A stretch of 64,000 bases of DNA, taken from WJMB01 sp964581465 (GTDB taxonomy: Bacteria > RBG-13-66-14). The notes beneath the pieces were generated by a model. It saw only the letters and a list, made by a program, of their open reading frames with translations, searched no databases and had not been told where the DNA came from. The stretch is from contig CAZOOP010000002.1 of NCBI GenBank assembly GCA_964581465.1, positions 1 through 64,000 of the forward strand, read 5' to 3'. This document shows, one piece after another, positions 1-8,468 of this stretch. Every line of letters begins with the position of its first letter. Positions within the stretch are counted from its first letter, which is position 1. A program made the position numbers and the translations under genes.

Positions 1-522
1 CCTGGTAGGCGATCCTTGGGTAGCCGCTGGCGTCCAGCACCAGCGAGCAGTGGCCGGAATCAGAATCCCACAGGTCCTCGACGGTCTCGAGCTGCCAGGC
101 GGCGCCGTCCCAGGCGGCGTAGCGGATGTCGTTCGAATTACCCTTATAGGCGATGCGGGGATAACCGCTGGCGTCCAGCACCAGCGAGCAGTAGCCCGAG
201 TATTGGCTGGTAATGTCCTCGACGGTCTCGAGCTGCCAGGTGGCGCCGTCCCAGGCGGCGTAGCGGATGTCGTACGAATTACCCTGGTAGGCGATGCGGG
301 GATAACCGGCGGAATCCAGCACCAGCGAGCAGTAGCCCGAGTATTGGCTGGTAATGTCCTCGACGGTCTCGAGCTGCCAGGCGGCGCCGTCCCAGGCGGC
401 GTAGCGGATGTCGTTCGAATTACCCTTATAGGCGATGCGGGGATACTCGTTGGAATCCAGCACCAGCGAGCAGTGGCCGGAATCAGACCAACTGAGGTCC
501 TCGACGGTCTCGAGCTGCCAGG
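1..522 (-). repeat. 141-bp tandem repeat inside the coding region
   Basis: The same block (anchor TCCTCGACGGTCTCGAG on the plus strand) recurs at 75, 216, 357 and 498, an exact 141-bp period. Each unit encodes 47 residues in frame, so unit gain or loss would keep the gene open. The near identity of units suggests recent expansion or gene conversion. Confidence 0.9.
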
Positions 523-574
523 AAGCCCCAACGGCGACCGCCAGAGCGAGTAACACAAGTGCAGACCACTTCAT
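1..574 (-). CDS. Secreted repeat protein, 3' end cut by window edge
   Basis: The reading frame starts at the ATG at 574-572 and runs open to the window edge, so the C-terminus is missing. The first 18 or so residues (MKWSALVLLALAVAVGAS) are a signal peptide. After it come 47-residue repeats with the pattern WQLETVED...SLVLDS.GYPRIAY.GN..DIRYAAWDGA. At least four units are present, copied almost exactly at the DNA level every 141 bp. The unit resembles one blade of an exported beta-propeller, but I recognise no named family. The signal peptide, first repeat and 130 bp of upstream DNA are nearly identical to the gene at 15722-16753, which has one repeat and a C-terminal sorting segment, so this protein probably ends the same way. 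Function unknown; likely cell surface or secreted. Confidence 0.85.
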   Translation of the reverse strand, partial: MKWSALVLLALAVAVGASWQLETVEDLSWSDSGHCSLVLDSNEYPRIAYKGNSNDIRYAAWDGAAWQLETVEDITSQYSGYCSLVLDSAGYPRIAYQGNSYDIRYAAWDGATWQLETVEDITSQYSGYCSLVLDASGYPRIAYKGNSNDIRYAAWDGAAWQLETVEDLWDSDSGHCSLVLDASGYPRIAYQ

Positions 575-705
575 AACCTGTCCCCTTTGTTGATCATGAT
601 AATGCCTATCAACCAGCAGGATGCGAATCACAACGATAATAAGCCAACATCGTGAGGATGGCAAGGTGCTAAATAGGGACGGGCCGAAGCCCGTCCCTTG
701 CTCAG
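575..705 (-). repeat. Upstream copy of an inverted duplication (partner at 15590)
   Basis: Read on the minus strand, this leader and its terminator hairpin match 15590-15721 almost base for base, including the blocks CATCCTGCTGGTTGATAGGC and ATTATCATGATCAACAAAG. The match continues into the coding sequence. The two copies are about 15 kb apart in opposite orientation. Confidence 0.85.
675..698 (-). terminator. Rho-independent-type terminator of rnr
   Basis: On the minus strand the hairpin AGGGACGGGC-TTCG-GCCCGTCCCT has a UUCG tetraloop and is followed by ATTTAG. It lies 25 bp past the rnr stop. The same hairpin recurs at 15598-15621. Confidence 0.75.
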
Positions 706-722
706 TCCGTTTTCGAGCAACT

Positions 723-2972
723 CTAGCCCTTCTTCTTTTTGTTCCGGCGACGGCCCTTGGGCACGTACTTCAGCCAGCGCGGTCCGCCCTCGTGGTTCTT
801 CTTGTAACGCCGCTTGGGCTTGCCGGTGCGCGAGACCGTCCCGGCCAGCACCAGGTCCATGCGCAACAGCGCCATGTCGACCTTGACCACCTGAACCTTG
901 ACACGGTCGCCCAGGCGGAAGCGGCGGCCGTTGGACTGACCGACCAGTTGGTCAGGCGACTCCTCGAAGCGGTAGTAGTCGTCGTGGAGTTGATTGACGG
1001 GCACGCGACCCTCGACCAGCAGGCCGTCGAGCTCGACGAAGAAGCCCTTGGGCAGCACCCCGGTGATCGTCCCGGCGTAGATGTCGCCCAGTCGCTTGGT
1101 GAGGTACTGGAGCTTCTTGTAGGTGTCGCTCTCCCGCTCGGCCTCCTCGGCCAGCTCCTCGCGGCGACTGGACTGCTCGGCTATCTCGGAAAGCGCGGCC
1201 TTGTCGTAGGGGTTGCGCTCGGTGTGGTGCAGGGCGGTCAACTGGCGGTGGACGATCAGGTCCGGGTAGCGGCGGATGGGGCTGGTGAAGTGAGTGTAGC
1301 AGCCCGAGGCCAGGCCGAAGTGGCCGATGTTGCGCGGCGAGTAGACCGCCCGGGGCAGGCTGCGCAAGAGCATATACTTGGCCAGGCGCTCGAGGGGCTG
1401 CCCGTCGACCTTGCGCACAAGTTGCATCATGCCCCGGGGCGAGGTGAGGTCGCCGGTGAAGCTGATGCTGAGTTGGCGCAGCGCGGCGCCCAGTCGGGCC
1501 AGCTTCTTGGGGTCCGGTTTGTCGTGGACGCGGTAGATGGTCGGCCCCGGCGCGTCGGTGAGGATCTTGGCCACGGCCTCGTTGGCGGCCAGCATGAACT
1601 CCTCGATAAGCTGATGGGCGTGGAGCCGCTTCTTGGGCTTGATCTCGAGAGGCTCACCCGTGGACGGGTCCAGGGTGATCTGGGCCTCGGGCTGATCGAG
1701 GTCGATGGCCCCGCGCTTGAGCCGACGCTTGCGCAATATCCGCGCCAGATCGTTCATCAACCGCAGCTTCTCGGTCAGCGTCTCGATCTCGGCCGCCGAG
1801 GTCCCGTGGGAGAACTCCTGGACGTGGGGGCTCTTCTTGCCGTCGATCAGGTCCTGGGCCAGCTCGTACCACAGGCGGTGCCGGCTCTCGATGGCCGTGG
1901 GCCGAGCCTCGGCGGCGGTCACCTCACCCCGGGGGTTCATCTCCAGAAACACGCTGACCGTCCGTTTGAGTTCGTGAGGACGCAGCGAGCAGACGAAGTT
2001 GCTCAGCCGCTCCGGCAGCATCGGCAGCACGCGGTCGACCAGGTAGACGCTGGTGGCCCGGATGAAGGCCTCGTCGTCGAGCTCCGAGCCCGGCCGGACG
2101 TAATGGCTCACATCGGCGATGTGCACCCCCAGACGCCAACCCCCGTCCTCCATCCTCTCGAGGCTGATGGCATCATCAAAGTCCTTGGCGTCGATGGGGT
2201 CGATGGTGACGATGTAGTCCTCGGCCAGATTCTCACGCCAGGTCCACTCGTCCTCGCCGATGTGCGGATCGGCCTTCTCGGCCTCCTCGAGCACCGCCTC
2301 CGGGAACTCGTCGGGCAGCTCGTGGCGGCGGACGATGGCCAGGATGTCCACGCCGGGATCGTCGGGATCACCCAGGACCTCGTCGATGCGCCCCACGGGC
2401 ACCTCGCGCGGCGTCTCCCACTCCCGCACCTCGGCCACCACGATCTCGCCGTGCTGGGCGCCGTTCCAGGCGTCGAAGGGCACCACCACATCGACGTGAA
2501 TCCGCCGGTCCAGGGGGTCCACGAAACCCACGTTGCCCCGCTGACGGAAGACGCCGACGATGGTCTCCCGGGCGCGCTCCAGGACCCGGATCACCTGGGC
2601 CTCTATCCCCTCGCCCCTCGGGTTCCCCGTCACCCGGCCGACCACCCGATCACCGTGGATCGCCGTGTTGAAGTGACCCCGGCCGACGTAGGCGTCGGTC
2701 ATCTGCGGGTCCTCGGGGATGATGAAGGCGAAGCCGCGCTCGTTGCCCTTCAACCGCCCCACGATCAAGCCCATCATCCGCGGCAGGCCGTAGTTGCCGG
2801 CCTTGTTGCCGAAGAGGCGGCCCGACGCCTCGAGCTCGTCCAGGGCGTCCTGGACGTCGTCGACGCCGGCGCCGAGCTTCTTGGCCAGCCGGGACGCCGG
2901 CCAGGGCCGCTGCTGCGATTCGAAGTAATCCAAGAGGCGCTGCTTGAGCAGCTCGATCTTGTCGGTGGGCAT
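723..2972 (-). CDS. rnr: Ribonuclease R (3'-5' exoribonuclease, RNB family)
   Basis: Processive 3'-5' exoribonuclease that degrades structured RNA in the cytoplasm. The 749-residue length is normal for the family. In order: an N-terminal winged-helix region (about 1-65), cold-shock OB domains (about 65-230), the RNB catalytic domain with TIDPIDAKDFDDAISLE near residues 255-270 carrying the metal-binding aspartates, an S1 domain near 630-715 (GTITGVLPKGFFVEL), and a Lys/Arg-rich tail ending RRNKKKKG. Transcribed alone, with a terminator just downstream and about 325 bp of non-coding DNA upstream. Confidence 0.97.
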   Translation of the reverse strand: MPTDKIELLKQRLLDYFESQQRPWPASRLAKKLGAGVDDVQDALDELEASGRLFGNKAGNYGLPRMMGLIVGRLKGNERGFAFIIPEDPQMTDAYVGRGHFNTAIHGDRVVGRVTGNPRGEGIEAQVIRVLERARETIVGVFRQRGNVGFVDPLDRRIHVDVVVPFDAWNGAQHGEIVVAEVREWETPREVPVGRIDEVLGDPDDPGVDILAIVRRHELPDEFPEAVLEEAEKADPHIGEDEWTWRENLAEDYIVTIDPIDAKDFDDAISLERMEDGGWRLGVHIADVSHYVRPGSELDDEAFIRATSVYLVDRVLPMLPERLSNFVCSLRPHELKRTVSVFLEMNPRGEVTAAEARPTAIESRHRLWYELAQDLIDGKKSPHVQEFSHGTSAAEIETLTEKLRLMNDLARILRKRRLKRGAIDLDQPEAQITLDPSTGEPLEIKPKKRLHAHQLIEEFMLAANEAVAKILTDAPGPTIYRVHDKPDPKKLARLGAALRQLSISFTGDLTSPRGMMQLVRKVDGQPLERLAKYMLLRSLPRAVYSPRNIGHFGLASGCYTHFTSPIRRYPDLIVHRQLTALHHTERNPYDKAALSEIAEQSSRREELAEEAERESDTYKKLQYLTKRLGDIYAGTITGVLPKGFFVELDGLLVEGRVPVNQLHDDYYRFEESPDQLVGQSNGRRFRLGDRVKVQVVKVDMALLRMDLVLAGTVSRTGKPKRRYKKNHEGGPRWLKYVPKGRRRNKKKKG

Positions 2973-3297
2973 GGGTGGGCTGGGGGGGAGGGCCGGCGGG
3001 TCCGGGCCGACGGTCGGCGCGAGGGCCTAAAACAGCCCCGGCCTGGAGACCTGGGCTCTACGTGCGGCCTGTTCCGGCGGTTGGTGTTTAGGTGGAGGCT
3101 TCAGTGGGGTCGACGGTATCACGCGGGAGAGGTGGGGTCAAGGGGGGGTTGACAAACATACCAGATTGCTTAGAAGCGGCCTAGTTGTTTCTATTCTGGT
3201 AAAGACCGGTTGATAGATTATTGAGTTGGAAGATTGCTGTTCCTCGACTAAAACAGGGTAACCGAGATACTCCAAGAAGCTGCCCGATGGACATGAA
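2973..3297. other. Non-coding stretch between rnr and the R-M island
   Basis: No convincing gene or hairpin. Base composition changes near 3140 from GC-rich to AT-rich, which looks like the left boundary of the restriction-modification insert. Confidence 0.5.
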
Positions 3298-4557
3298 CTA
3301 TCCAAATTCAGGCTTCGACGATTTGTGTCCAAATCCCGTTGTGACCTTTTCCTGAGGCTGATCTAGTAGTGGCGGTAGGTTTTCGAGGAATCGTGCAACT
3401 TCAATTGCGGGGGTCTTAACAACTTGTACTAGCGGTGACTCTTCGCAGAATATCTCACTCTGCGTCGACCTGTTTGTTTCAATAATAAAACCGATCCTAG
3501 CTCGTTTCTTCTTAACAGCAGCAAGCATACGAGTGCGAAGCTCACCAATTGATTCTCCTGGCCGCTGTACCCGGAAAAGCACAGGAAGTCCCGAGTGACC
3601 TTCTTGAAGTACTGCGTCTATAGCCCGATTTCGTTGCACGGGCGTCACGCAAAGTCCAGCCAAATGCTTCTTCCATTCATTGTCTTCTCGTCTGTAACTA
3701 TCTCGGCCAACCTCAAGTACCCGAGAGTGAGAAACTACGGGGTTTTCAGATCGATGCTCTGCAAGAGAAGCTGCTTCGGGTGAGATGTCAATGCCCACTG
3801 CATTTCGACCTAGGAGGTTTGCTGCGACAAGGGTGGTCCCACTACCACAGAACGGGTCCAGCACCCAATCGGACTCATTGGTAAAAAGTTTGACAACTCG
3901 GCTGAGTAAAGCAATAGGTTTCTGCGTAGGATAACCTACGCGTTCCTTCGCCTTTGGATTCAAATATGGAATATCCCAAACATCAGAAAATGGAACACCC
4001 GGTTTTTTTCCATTGGGGCAAATTCCTCCGTCGGCTTCGGTTGCATAAACAGATTTGTTACGCTTGTCGCGGGTTCTCAACTGAAGCAATTGATCAACAT
4101 TAGTTGTTGGAGAGTACTCGTTGTAAATTTGGTTGAATATATAGTCTTCAGAACCAGCAAACCAGAAAAGTGTCTGATGTGCGGGCATTAATCCGCGCTT
4201 AGAGTTTGACCATCGTTTATATGTCCAAACAATTTCTGCCTTGAAACACTCTTGACCCCAAATAGACTCAAGCAAAACCCGGGCGTGGTGACTTGTCCGC
4301 CAGTCGCAGTGATAGATTATGGAACCGTTCTTGTGCAGCGCATTCTTCACAACGATGAGGCGCTCTCGGATAAACCTCAAATAATCTTCGAGTGTTTTCC
4401 ACGAGTCACTATAATAATATTTATTTTTACCATCTCGTGTGGTGGCCTCTTGGCGACCGCCAGTGAAGAACGGAGGGTCCAAGTAGGCAAGGCAAAATTC
4501 CTGATCCAACTGCGGGATTACAGTTAGGCAGTCACCTGTTTTTATGATTGGGAGCAC
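3298..4557 (-). CDS. Type II DNA methyltransferase (beta-type motif order)
   Basis: S-adenosylmethionine-dependent DNA methyltransferase (N6-adenine or N4-cytosine) of about 419 residues. The catalytic DPPF motif (YLDPPFFTGGRQ, about residue 27) precedes the SAM-binding motif DPFCGSGTTLVAANLLGRNA (about residue 235), which is the beta-class order. YPTQKPIALL just before the SAM motif is also typical. The start overlaps the stop of the nuclease gene by 16 bp, so the two are translationally linked. Presumed role: protect host DNA from the neighbouring nuclease. The gene is clearly more AT-rich than its neighbours, which supports recent horizontal transfer. The recognition site cannot be read from sequence. 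Confidence 0.93.
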   Translation of the reverse strand: MLPIIKTGDCLTVIPQLDQEFCLAYLDPPFFTGGRQEATTRDGKNKYYYSDSWKTLEDYLRFIRERLIVVKNALHKNGSIIYHCDWRTSHHARVLLESIWGQECFKAEIVWTYKRWSNSKRGLMPAHQTLFWFAGSEDYIFNQIYNEYSPTTNVDQLLQLRTRDKRNKSVYATEADGGICPNGKKPGVPFSDVWDIPYLNPKAKERVGYPTQKPIALLSRVVKLFTNESDWVLDPFCGSGTTLVAANLLGRNAVGIDISPEAASLAEHRSENPVVSHSRVLEVGRDSYRREDNEWKKHLAGLCVTPVQRNRAIDAVLQEGHSGLPVLFRVQRPGESIGELRTRMLAAVKKKRARIGFIIETNRSTQSEIFCEESPLVQVVKTPAIEVARFLENLPPLLDQPQEKVTTGFGHKSSKPEFG

Positions 4558-5171
4558 GACTTTTCCTCCGCGATTTCATTGAGAATGGTCAAAAGGTCCA
4601 CTCCAGTCATCTTATTCACGTATTTCCACGCATTATCGCCTGCGTGATACTCACCCCCAGCATCTCGATAAAGGCTTTTAAGAGCTCTTTGGATACGAAT
4701 GGCCTGATCTCGATTTGGGTAGTAGAACATTACCCTTATGGGTACATAACCAGCATCCCTAACAGCCAGTAATCGAGTGTGCTCTTTGGTGATGTGATCG
4801 CCATCGGTTGTGGCGTCGCGCCATTTTATCTCTATGCCTCGCATGCTGCTAGGATCAGCGATATCGATTTCAAACTGCTTGGGGCGACGCCCCTGAGTAT
4901 TCGGAACCTTGATTGTGTCTGTATCTGGGAATGCTTCCTTGAAGCACAGCTTTGTCACCTCCTCCAGGAAGGAGCCAGCATATCGATAAAGAAACCGCCC
5001 TTTGTTCTGATATACGTCAATTAGTCTACCTTCTTCTTCTGCGATACCTAGAACGCGGTAGATCAAGAAGTGAGTCGTATCATCTGCATCCATCTCCTCA
5101 ACGCGACTGTCCACTTTAGTCGCGAGCTGTGCAGCATAACGGTCAGCGATTTCGCGAATGCGTTTCTTCAT
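4542..5171 (-). CDS. ApaLI-like type II restriction endonuclease
   Basis: About 209 residues, first gene of a two-gene R-M operon. It contains a PD-(D/E)xK-like core: FEIDIADPS (about 117-125) followed by GIEIKWRDATTDGDH (about 131-145), where E-x-K is the expected metal-binding pair. The segments YQNKGRFLYRYAGSFLEE and KEHTRLLAVRDAGYVPIRVM resemble my recollection of the ApaLI nuclease family (GTGCAC cutters), but that assignment is from memory, and GTGCAC sites do occur in this window. The start has AAAGGAA 6 nt upstream. Low GC, like the methyltransferase. Confidence 0.8.
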   Translation of the reverse strand: MKKRIREIADRYAAQLATKVDSRVEEMDADDTTHFLIYRVLGIAEEEGRLIDVYQNKGRFLYRYAGSFLEEVTKLCFKEAFPDTDTIKVPNTQGRRPKQFEIDIADPSSMRGIEIKWRDATTDGDHITKEHTRLLAVRDAGYVPIRVMFYYPNRDQAIRIQRALKSLYRDAGGEYHAGDNAWKYVNKMTGVDLLTILNEIAEEKSCSQS

Positions 5172-5232
5172 GAGTGTTCCTTTGAGTTTTTTAGATATAG
5201 TAGTTTAACAGGTTATTGTGGTAAATGTAAAG

Positions 5233-7206
5233 CTAGCCACCCTCCTCCTTCTCCTCCCACGGTATCTGATACCTGATCGCGAAGGCCCGTTCGTGGGGCG
5301 AGCGCGTCCCCCAGACCGCTCCGGCCGCCGGGGCGTGCTCGGCCGTATACTCGTAAGCGTACCAGCGGGGCCGGACGGATACGGTCTCGCCGGGAGCCAG
5401 CTCGCCGATTTCGACGGCGCCGCCGACGGTGACCGAGGAGTGCCGGGTGGGCTCGGAGCGCACCTCGAGGTTGGTGACGGTCTGATCGGAGACGTTGGTG
5501 ACGTCGACGGGGAGGTCGAAGAGGAAGGCGCCGACGGGTTCCGGGCGGTACACGTCCAATACGATTGGGCAGTCGCCCGTTGCCGCCCGGAGTTCGCTCA
5601 TGGCGGCGGCCCCGGCGATGACGTAGTCGGCGAGCCACCAGCCGCCGTTGCGGTAGGCCATGCGTTCGAGGTCGTGGAGGAAGAGCCCCTCGGTGAGGCC
5701 GTCGGAGCGCAGGTCGGCGTAGGCGTCCGGGGCGGGTAGGTCGGGCCAGGGTCCGGTGGAGTGAGCGAGGTCGAAGGCGGCCTGGGCGGCGCGGTCGCCC
5801 ATCTCGAGGGGGTAGGGCGCGCGGGGGTTGTAGGGGTTGGTCAGTTGGGGCGGATCGGCGATGACCCCGGCGACGACGTTGGCCCGCCCGTCGCGGTAGG
5901 CTTCCTTCCAGTCGGTCATCATGCCGTCCCACTCGTTGCGGGTGGCGTCGTAGAGCATCACGGCGCAGAAGTCGGCTCCGGCGTCGGTCATCATCAGGAT
6001 GTCCTGGCCGTGCTGGTGGCCCATCTCCCAGCCCAGGGTGAAGCTCCAGAATGGTTTGGTGACACCGGCCTCCTCCTTGACTTCTTTCAGTGTGCGGGCG
6101 GCCTTGCCGGCCCGCCACCACTGCCAGAGGTTGATCATCGCCTGGTTGCGCCCGCGCAGTTGCATCACCAGCCAGGTCATCTGCTCTTCGATGGTCGAGG
6201 TGAAAAAGCCGTCCCAGGGTTCGAGGTTCAGCTCGCTGACGAAGTCGCCGACGAGTTCGTAGCCGCCGGGGCCGGTGCGGATGTAGTCCAGGCCGATGTA
6301 GTCGACCTGGGGCTCGGCCTCGAGGCGGCGGGCCATCTCGATGAGGTGGTTCTTGCGCAGCTCGCAGTTGAGGCTGGCGTTGAGCGTCCACCAGAACTCG
6401 CCCTTGGGGGTCTCGCCGCTAGCCTCGCCCTCACTATCCGGAAATACGTAGTTGCGCGAGTACTCGTAATCGATGGCGGGTCGCTGGGCGCCGTAGGGGA
6501 AGAAGGCCGAGATCCAGGCGCCGAATTCGAGGCCGGCGCGGTGAGCCTCCCGGGCCAGGATGGGCACCAGCTCGACGTTGGGTTGGAACCAGGGGTTCTC
6601 GACGGTGGGGCCGTAGGCGGCCTTGGTCAGCGCGGCGCCGAACCAGAAGGAGTCGGCCCCGGCGTACTCGGCCCAGGCGATGACGTTCTTCCAGCCCGGC
6701 ACGCGCAGCCGTGGACCCGCGAGACCGGCGGTGAAGTAGTCGGCGTCGGTCTCCAGGGTCAGGGCGAAGTGGGGTAATTGTACACTGGTGCTCGGAGCCC
6801 TGCCGCGGATGCTGAAGGGGGCGGCGGCGGACTGCAGGACGGTCCCAGTCGCGTCCCGGGCCTCGACGCGCAGCTCGTATTCGCCCAGTTCGGGGTCCCA
6901 GGGCATGGCCCAGCAGCAGCGCCAGCGCCCCTCGCCGGTGGGCTTGAAGGGAACCTCGTCTCGGCCGTCGACGCCGGGCGCGACCTCGCCGTCGCGCGTG
7001 GGGATGCCGACCAGCTCGGCGGTGTCTACGGGGACGCCCTCGGCGAAGACCTCAACGACCTCGTAGCGCCAGTAGGCCTCCTGGCTGCTGGTTGCGCTCA
7101 GGCGGCTCTCGTCGGCCGGCGTCGTTTCGAGCAAAAAGATAAGCAGCGACGACAAAAGCAGAATGCCGAGCAGAAAAAAACCGTGTTTTTTCAAGATGAC
7201 CCTCAT
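5233..7206 (-). CDS. Membrane-anchored TIM-barrel (glycoside-hydrolase-like) protein
   Basis: About 657 residues. I chose the ATG at 7206 because AGGGG lies 5 nt before it. One N-terminal membrane segment (about 9-27, FFLLGILLLSSLLIFLL) leaves the rest outside. An Ig-like region (about 40-140) is followed by a large alpha/beta region (about 145-480) with EFGAWISAFFPYG, VDYIGLDYIRTGPGG and FWSFTLGWEMG. These look like strand ends of a glycosidase-type barrel (GHL10/DUF187-like), with Asp and Glu residues in the expected places. The C-terminus (about 560-650) is a beta-sandwich (VDVTNVSDQTVTNLEVRSE). Substrate unknown; the catalytic assignment is inference. Confidence 0.7.
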   Translation of the reverse strand: MRVILKKHGFFLLGILLLSSLLIFLLETTPADESRLSATSSQEAYWRYEVVEVFAEGVPVDTAELVGIPTRDGEVAPGVDGRDEVPFKPTGEGRWRCCWAMPWDPELGEYELRVEARDATGTVLQSAAAPFSIRGRAPSTSVQLPHFALTLETDADYFTAGLAGPRLRVPGWKNVIAWAEYAGADSFWFGAALTKAAYGPTVENPWFQPNVELVPILAREAHRAGLEFGAWISAFFPYGAQRPAIDYEYSRNYVFPDSEGEASGETPKGEFWWTLNASLNCELRKNHLIEMARRLEAEPQVDYIGLDYIRTGPGGYELVGDFVSELNLEPWDGFFTSTIEEQMTWLVMQLRGRNQAMINLWQWWRAGKAARTLKEVKEEAGVTKPFWSFTLGWEMGHQHGQDILMMTDAGADFCAVMLYDATRNEWDGMMTDWKEAYRDGRANVVAGVIADPPQLTNPYNPRAPYPLEMGDRAAQAAFDLAHSTGPWPDLPAPDAYADLRSDGLTEGLFLHDLERMAYRNGGWWLADYVIAGAAAMSELRAATGDCPIVLDVYRPEPVGAFLFDLPVDVTNVSDQTVTNLEVRSEPTRHSSVTVGGAVEIGELAPGETVSVRPRWYAYEYTAEHAPAAGAVWGTRSPHERAFAIRYQIPWEEKEEGG

Positions 7207-7308
7207 CCACGCCCCTGTTTGGCTCAAAGTTGGCAGGCTTTTTGCTTGTCTTGACTTCCCGCCTCTATTGTAATATATCAGTAGCGTATCTACGCTGGTA
7301 TCTTGAAC

Positions 7309-7355
7309 TGATCGATTTACTGATCGATTTACTGATCGATTTACTGATCGTTACC
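7309..7355. repeat. 12-bp tandem repeat TGATCGATTTAC
   Basis: Three exact units (7309, 7321, 7333) plus a partial one (TGATCGTTACC). It lies in the gap between the divergent genes at 7206 (minus) and 7496 (plus). Each unit carries the palindrome ATCGAT/GATC, so it could be a regulator-binding array or a simple slippage repeat. Confidence 0.8.
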
Positions 7356-7495
7356 AGGCGATCGCACTAGACGACCGCTCAATGCCGACATATCCCCGGC
7401 GGTCGGGTTGCACGATCCAGCCCGGTGAATAGGCGCCCCGGTTTTTGTCAAGTTCTTCGTCCGCCAAACATCTCTTTCAACCCGCAGAGGTAACT

Positions 7496-7672
7496 ATGAG
7501 CCAGCATGACAAGCTCAACCGGCACCCCAAAGACGATTCCCTATACGGTATTATCGATGAAGTCACAAACGAACTCGTCCGTTTGCACTCCCGTGCCATG
7601 CGGGCCGCCCGCCACGGCCGCTTCTTCGCCGGTTCAGAGCGCGATGAGGGCAGGATAGCGACCCAGAGCTGA
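7496..7672 (+). CDS. Small hypothetical protein (58 aa)
   Basis: ATG at 7496 is preceded by GCAGAGGTAACT, a good ribosome-binding site. The product (MSQHDKLNRHPKDDSLYGIIDEVTNELVRLH...) is charged and mostly helical, with no signal peptide, membrane segment or cysteine. I recognise no family. It stands alone between two minus-strand genes. The RBS and typical codon use make it a plausible real gene. Confidence 0.5.
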   Translation: MSQHDKLNRHPKDDSLYGIIDEVTNELVRLHSRAMRAARHGRFFAGSERDEGRIATQS

Positions 7673-7826
7673 GCGCCCCTCCGGGCAATGATACATTAAG
7701 GGCATAGCGACGGCGCATCGGATCCAGCAGGCGCTCCTGACCTTGTGATGATCATCGAGCGGTATGCGACGAGCGGCCCCAGAGCCGCTCGTTTTCCATC
7801 GTTCCCCTCGGCACTCCCTTCGTCCG

Positions 7827-8468
7827 TCAGTCCAGCGGCGCGGTGAAGTGTCCCGGGATGTCGCTGGCCGATTCACCGCGCAGGATCATCCACAGCGTGT
7901 AGAGGATGATCTTGAGGTCGAACCAGAAAGAGAGCCGCTCCAGATACTCCAGATCGATAGCGACCTTGGTGTGGAAGATCGCCTCGTAGTCGTTGAGCGC
8001 CTGCTCCCGGGTCAGGGTCTTGGCCTCGTTGATGTAGCGCAGTTGGGCGAAACCGGTGATCCCGGGCTTGAGCTCGAGCAGCCTCCGCTCCTCCGGGCGC
8101 ATCATTGCCACGTACTCGGGAACCTCGGGCCGCGGGCCGACCAGGCTCATCTCTCCCCGGAGGACGTTGATCAGGTTGGGCAGCTCGTCGAGCTTCCAGT
8201 CACGCAAAAAAGCCCCCACCCGGGTGATCCGCGGGTCGTCGGCCGAGGTGATCACGTGGCCGCGCAGCGAGGCGTCGCTGACCATGGTGCGGAACTTGTA
8301 TACCTTGAACAGGCGGCCGCCGCGACCGACGCGCTGTTGACGGAACAACGCGCCGCCCGGTGAGTCGACGGCGACGGCGGAGGCGATCACTACGAACACC
8401 GGAGAGAGGAAGACCAAGCCGATCACCGCGCCGATGATGTCCAGCAGTCGCTTGGCCGCTCTACGCAT
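7827..8468 (-). CDS. Bacterial sugar transferase (initiating glycosyl-1-phosphate transferase)
   Basis: About 213 residues. Transfers a sugar-1-phosphate from a nucleotide sugar to undecaprenyl phosphate at the inner membrane, starting a surface polysaccharide unit. One N-terminal membrane hairpin (about 8-32, IIGAVIGLVFLSPVFVVIAS) precedes the catalytic domain, with VYKFRTMVSDA (about 55), KLDELPNLINVLRGEMSLVGPRPE (about 95-118) and LKPGITGFAQLRY (about 135). This is the short PglC/WcaJ-C-terminal form. It overlaps the ferredoxin gene by 8 bp. Its neighbours at 9-13.6 kb supply dTDP-sugar enzymes, fitting a polysaccharide locus. Confidence 0.93.
   Translation of the reverse strand: MRRAAKRLLDIIGAVIGLVFLSPVFVVIASAVAVDSPGGALFRQQRVGRGGRLFKVYKFRTMVSDASLRGHVITSADDPRITRVGAFLRDWKLDELPNLINVLRGEMSLVGPRPEVPEYVAMMRPEERRLLELKPGITGFAQLRYINEAKTLTREQALNDYEAIFHTKVAIDLEYLERLSFWFDLKIILYTLWMILRGESASDIPGHFTAPLD

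Noticed and set aside
50..553. Long plus-strand open frame opposite the repeat protein
   Set aside because: It is the antisense shadow of 141-bp coding repeats; the minus strand has start, signal peptide and paralogue support.
621..3152. 843-codon plus-strand frame opposite rnr
   Set aside because: RNase R is unambiguous on the minus strand; long antisense frames are expected in GC-rich genes.
3138..3332. Third R-M island gene after the methyltransferase
   Set aside because: It overlaps the methyltransferase end, has no RBS and no recognisable sequence.
7445..7495. Upstream start for the 58-aa protein
   Set aside because: The ATG at 7496 has GAGGTAACT before it; the earlier ATG-like start has no RBS and adds an atypical Ser-rich piece.
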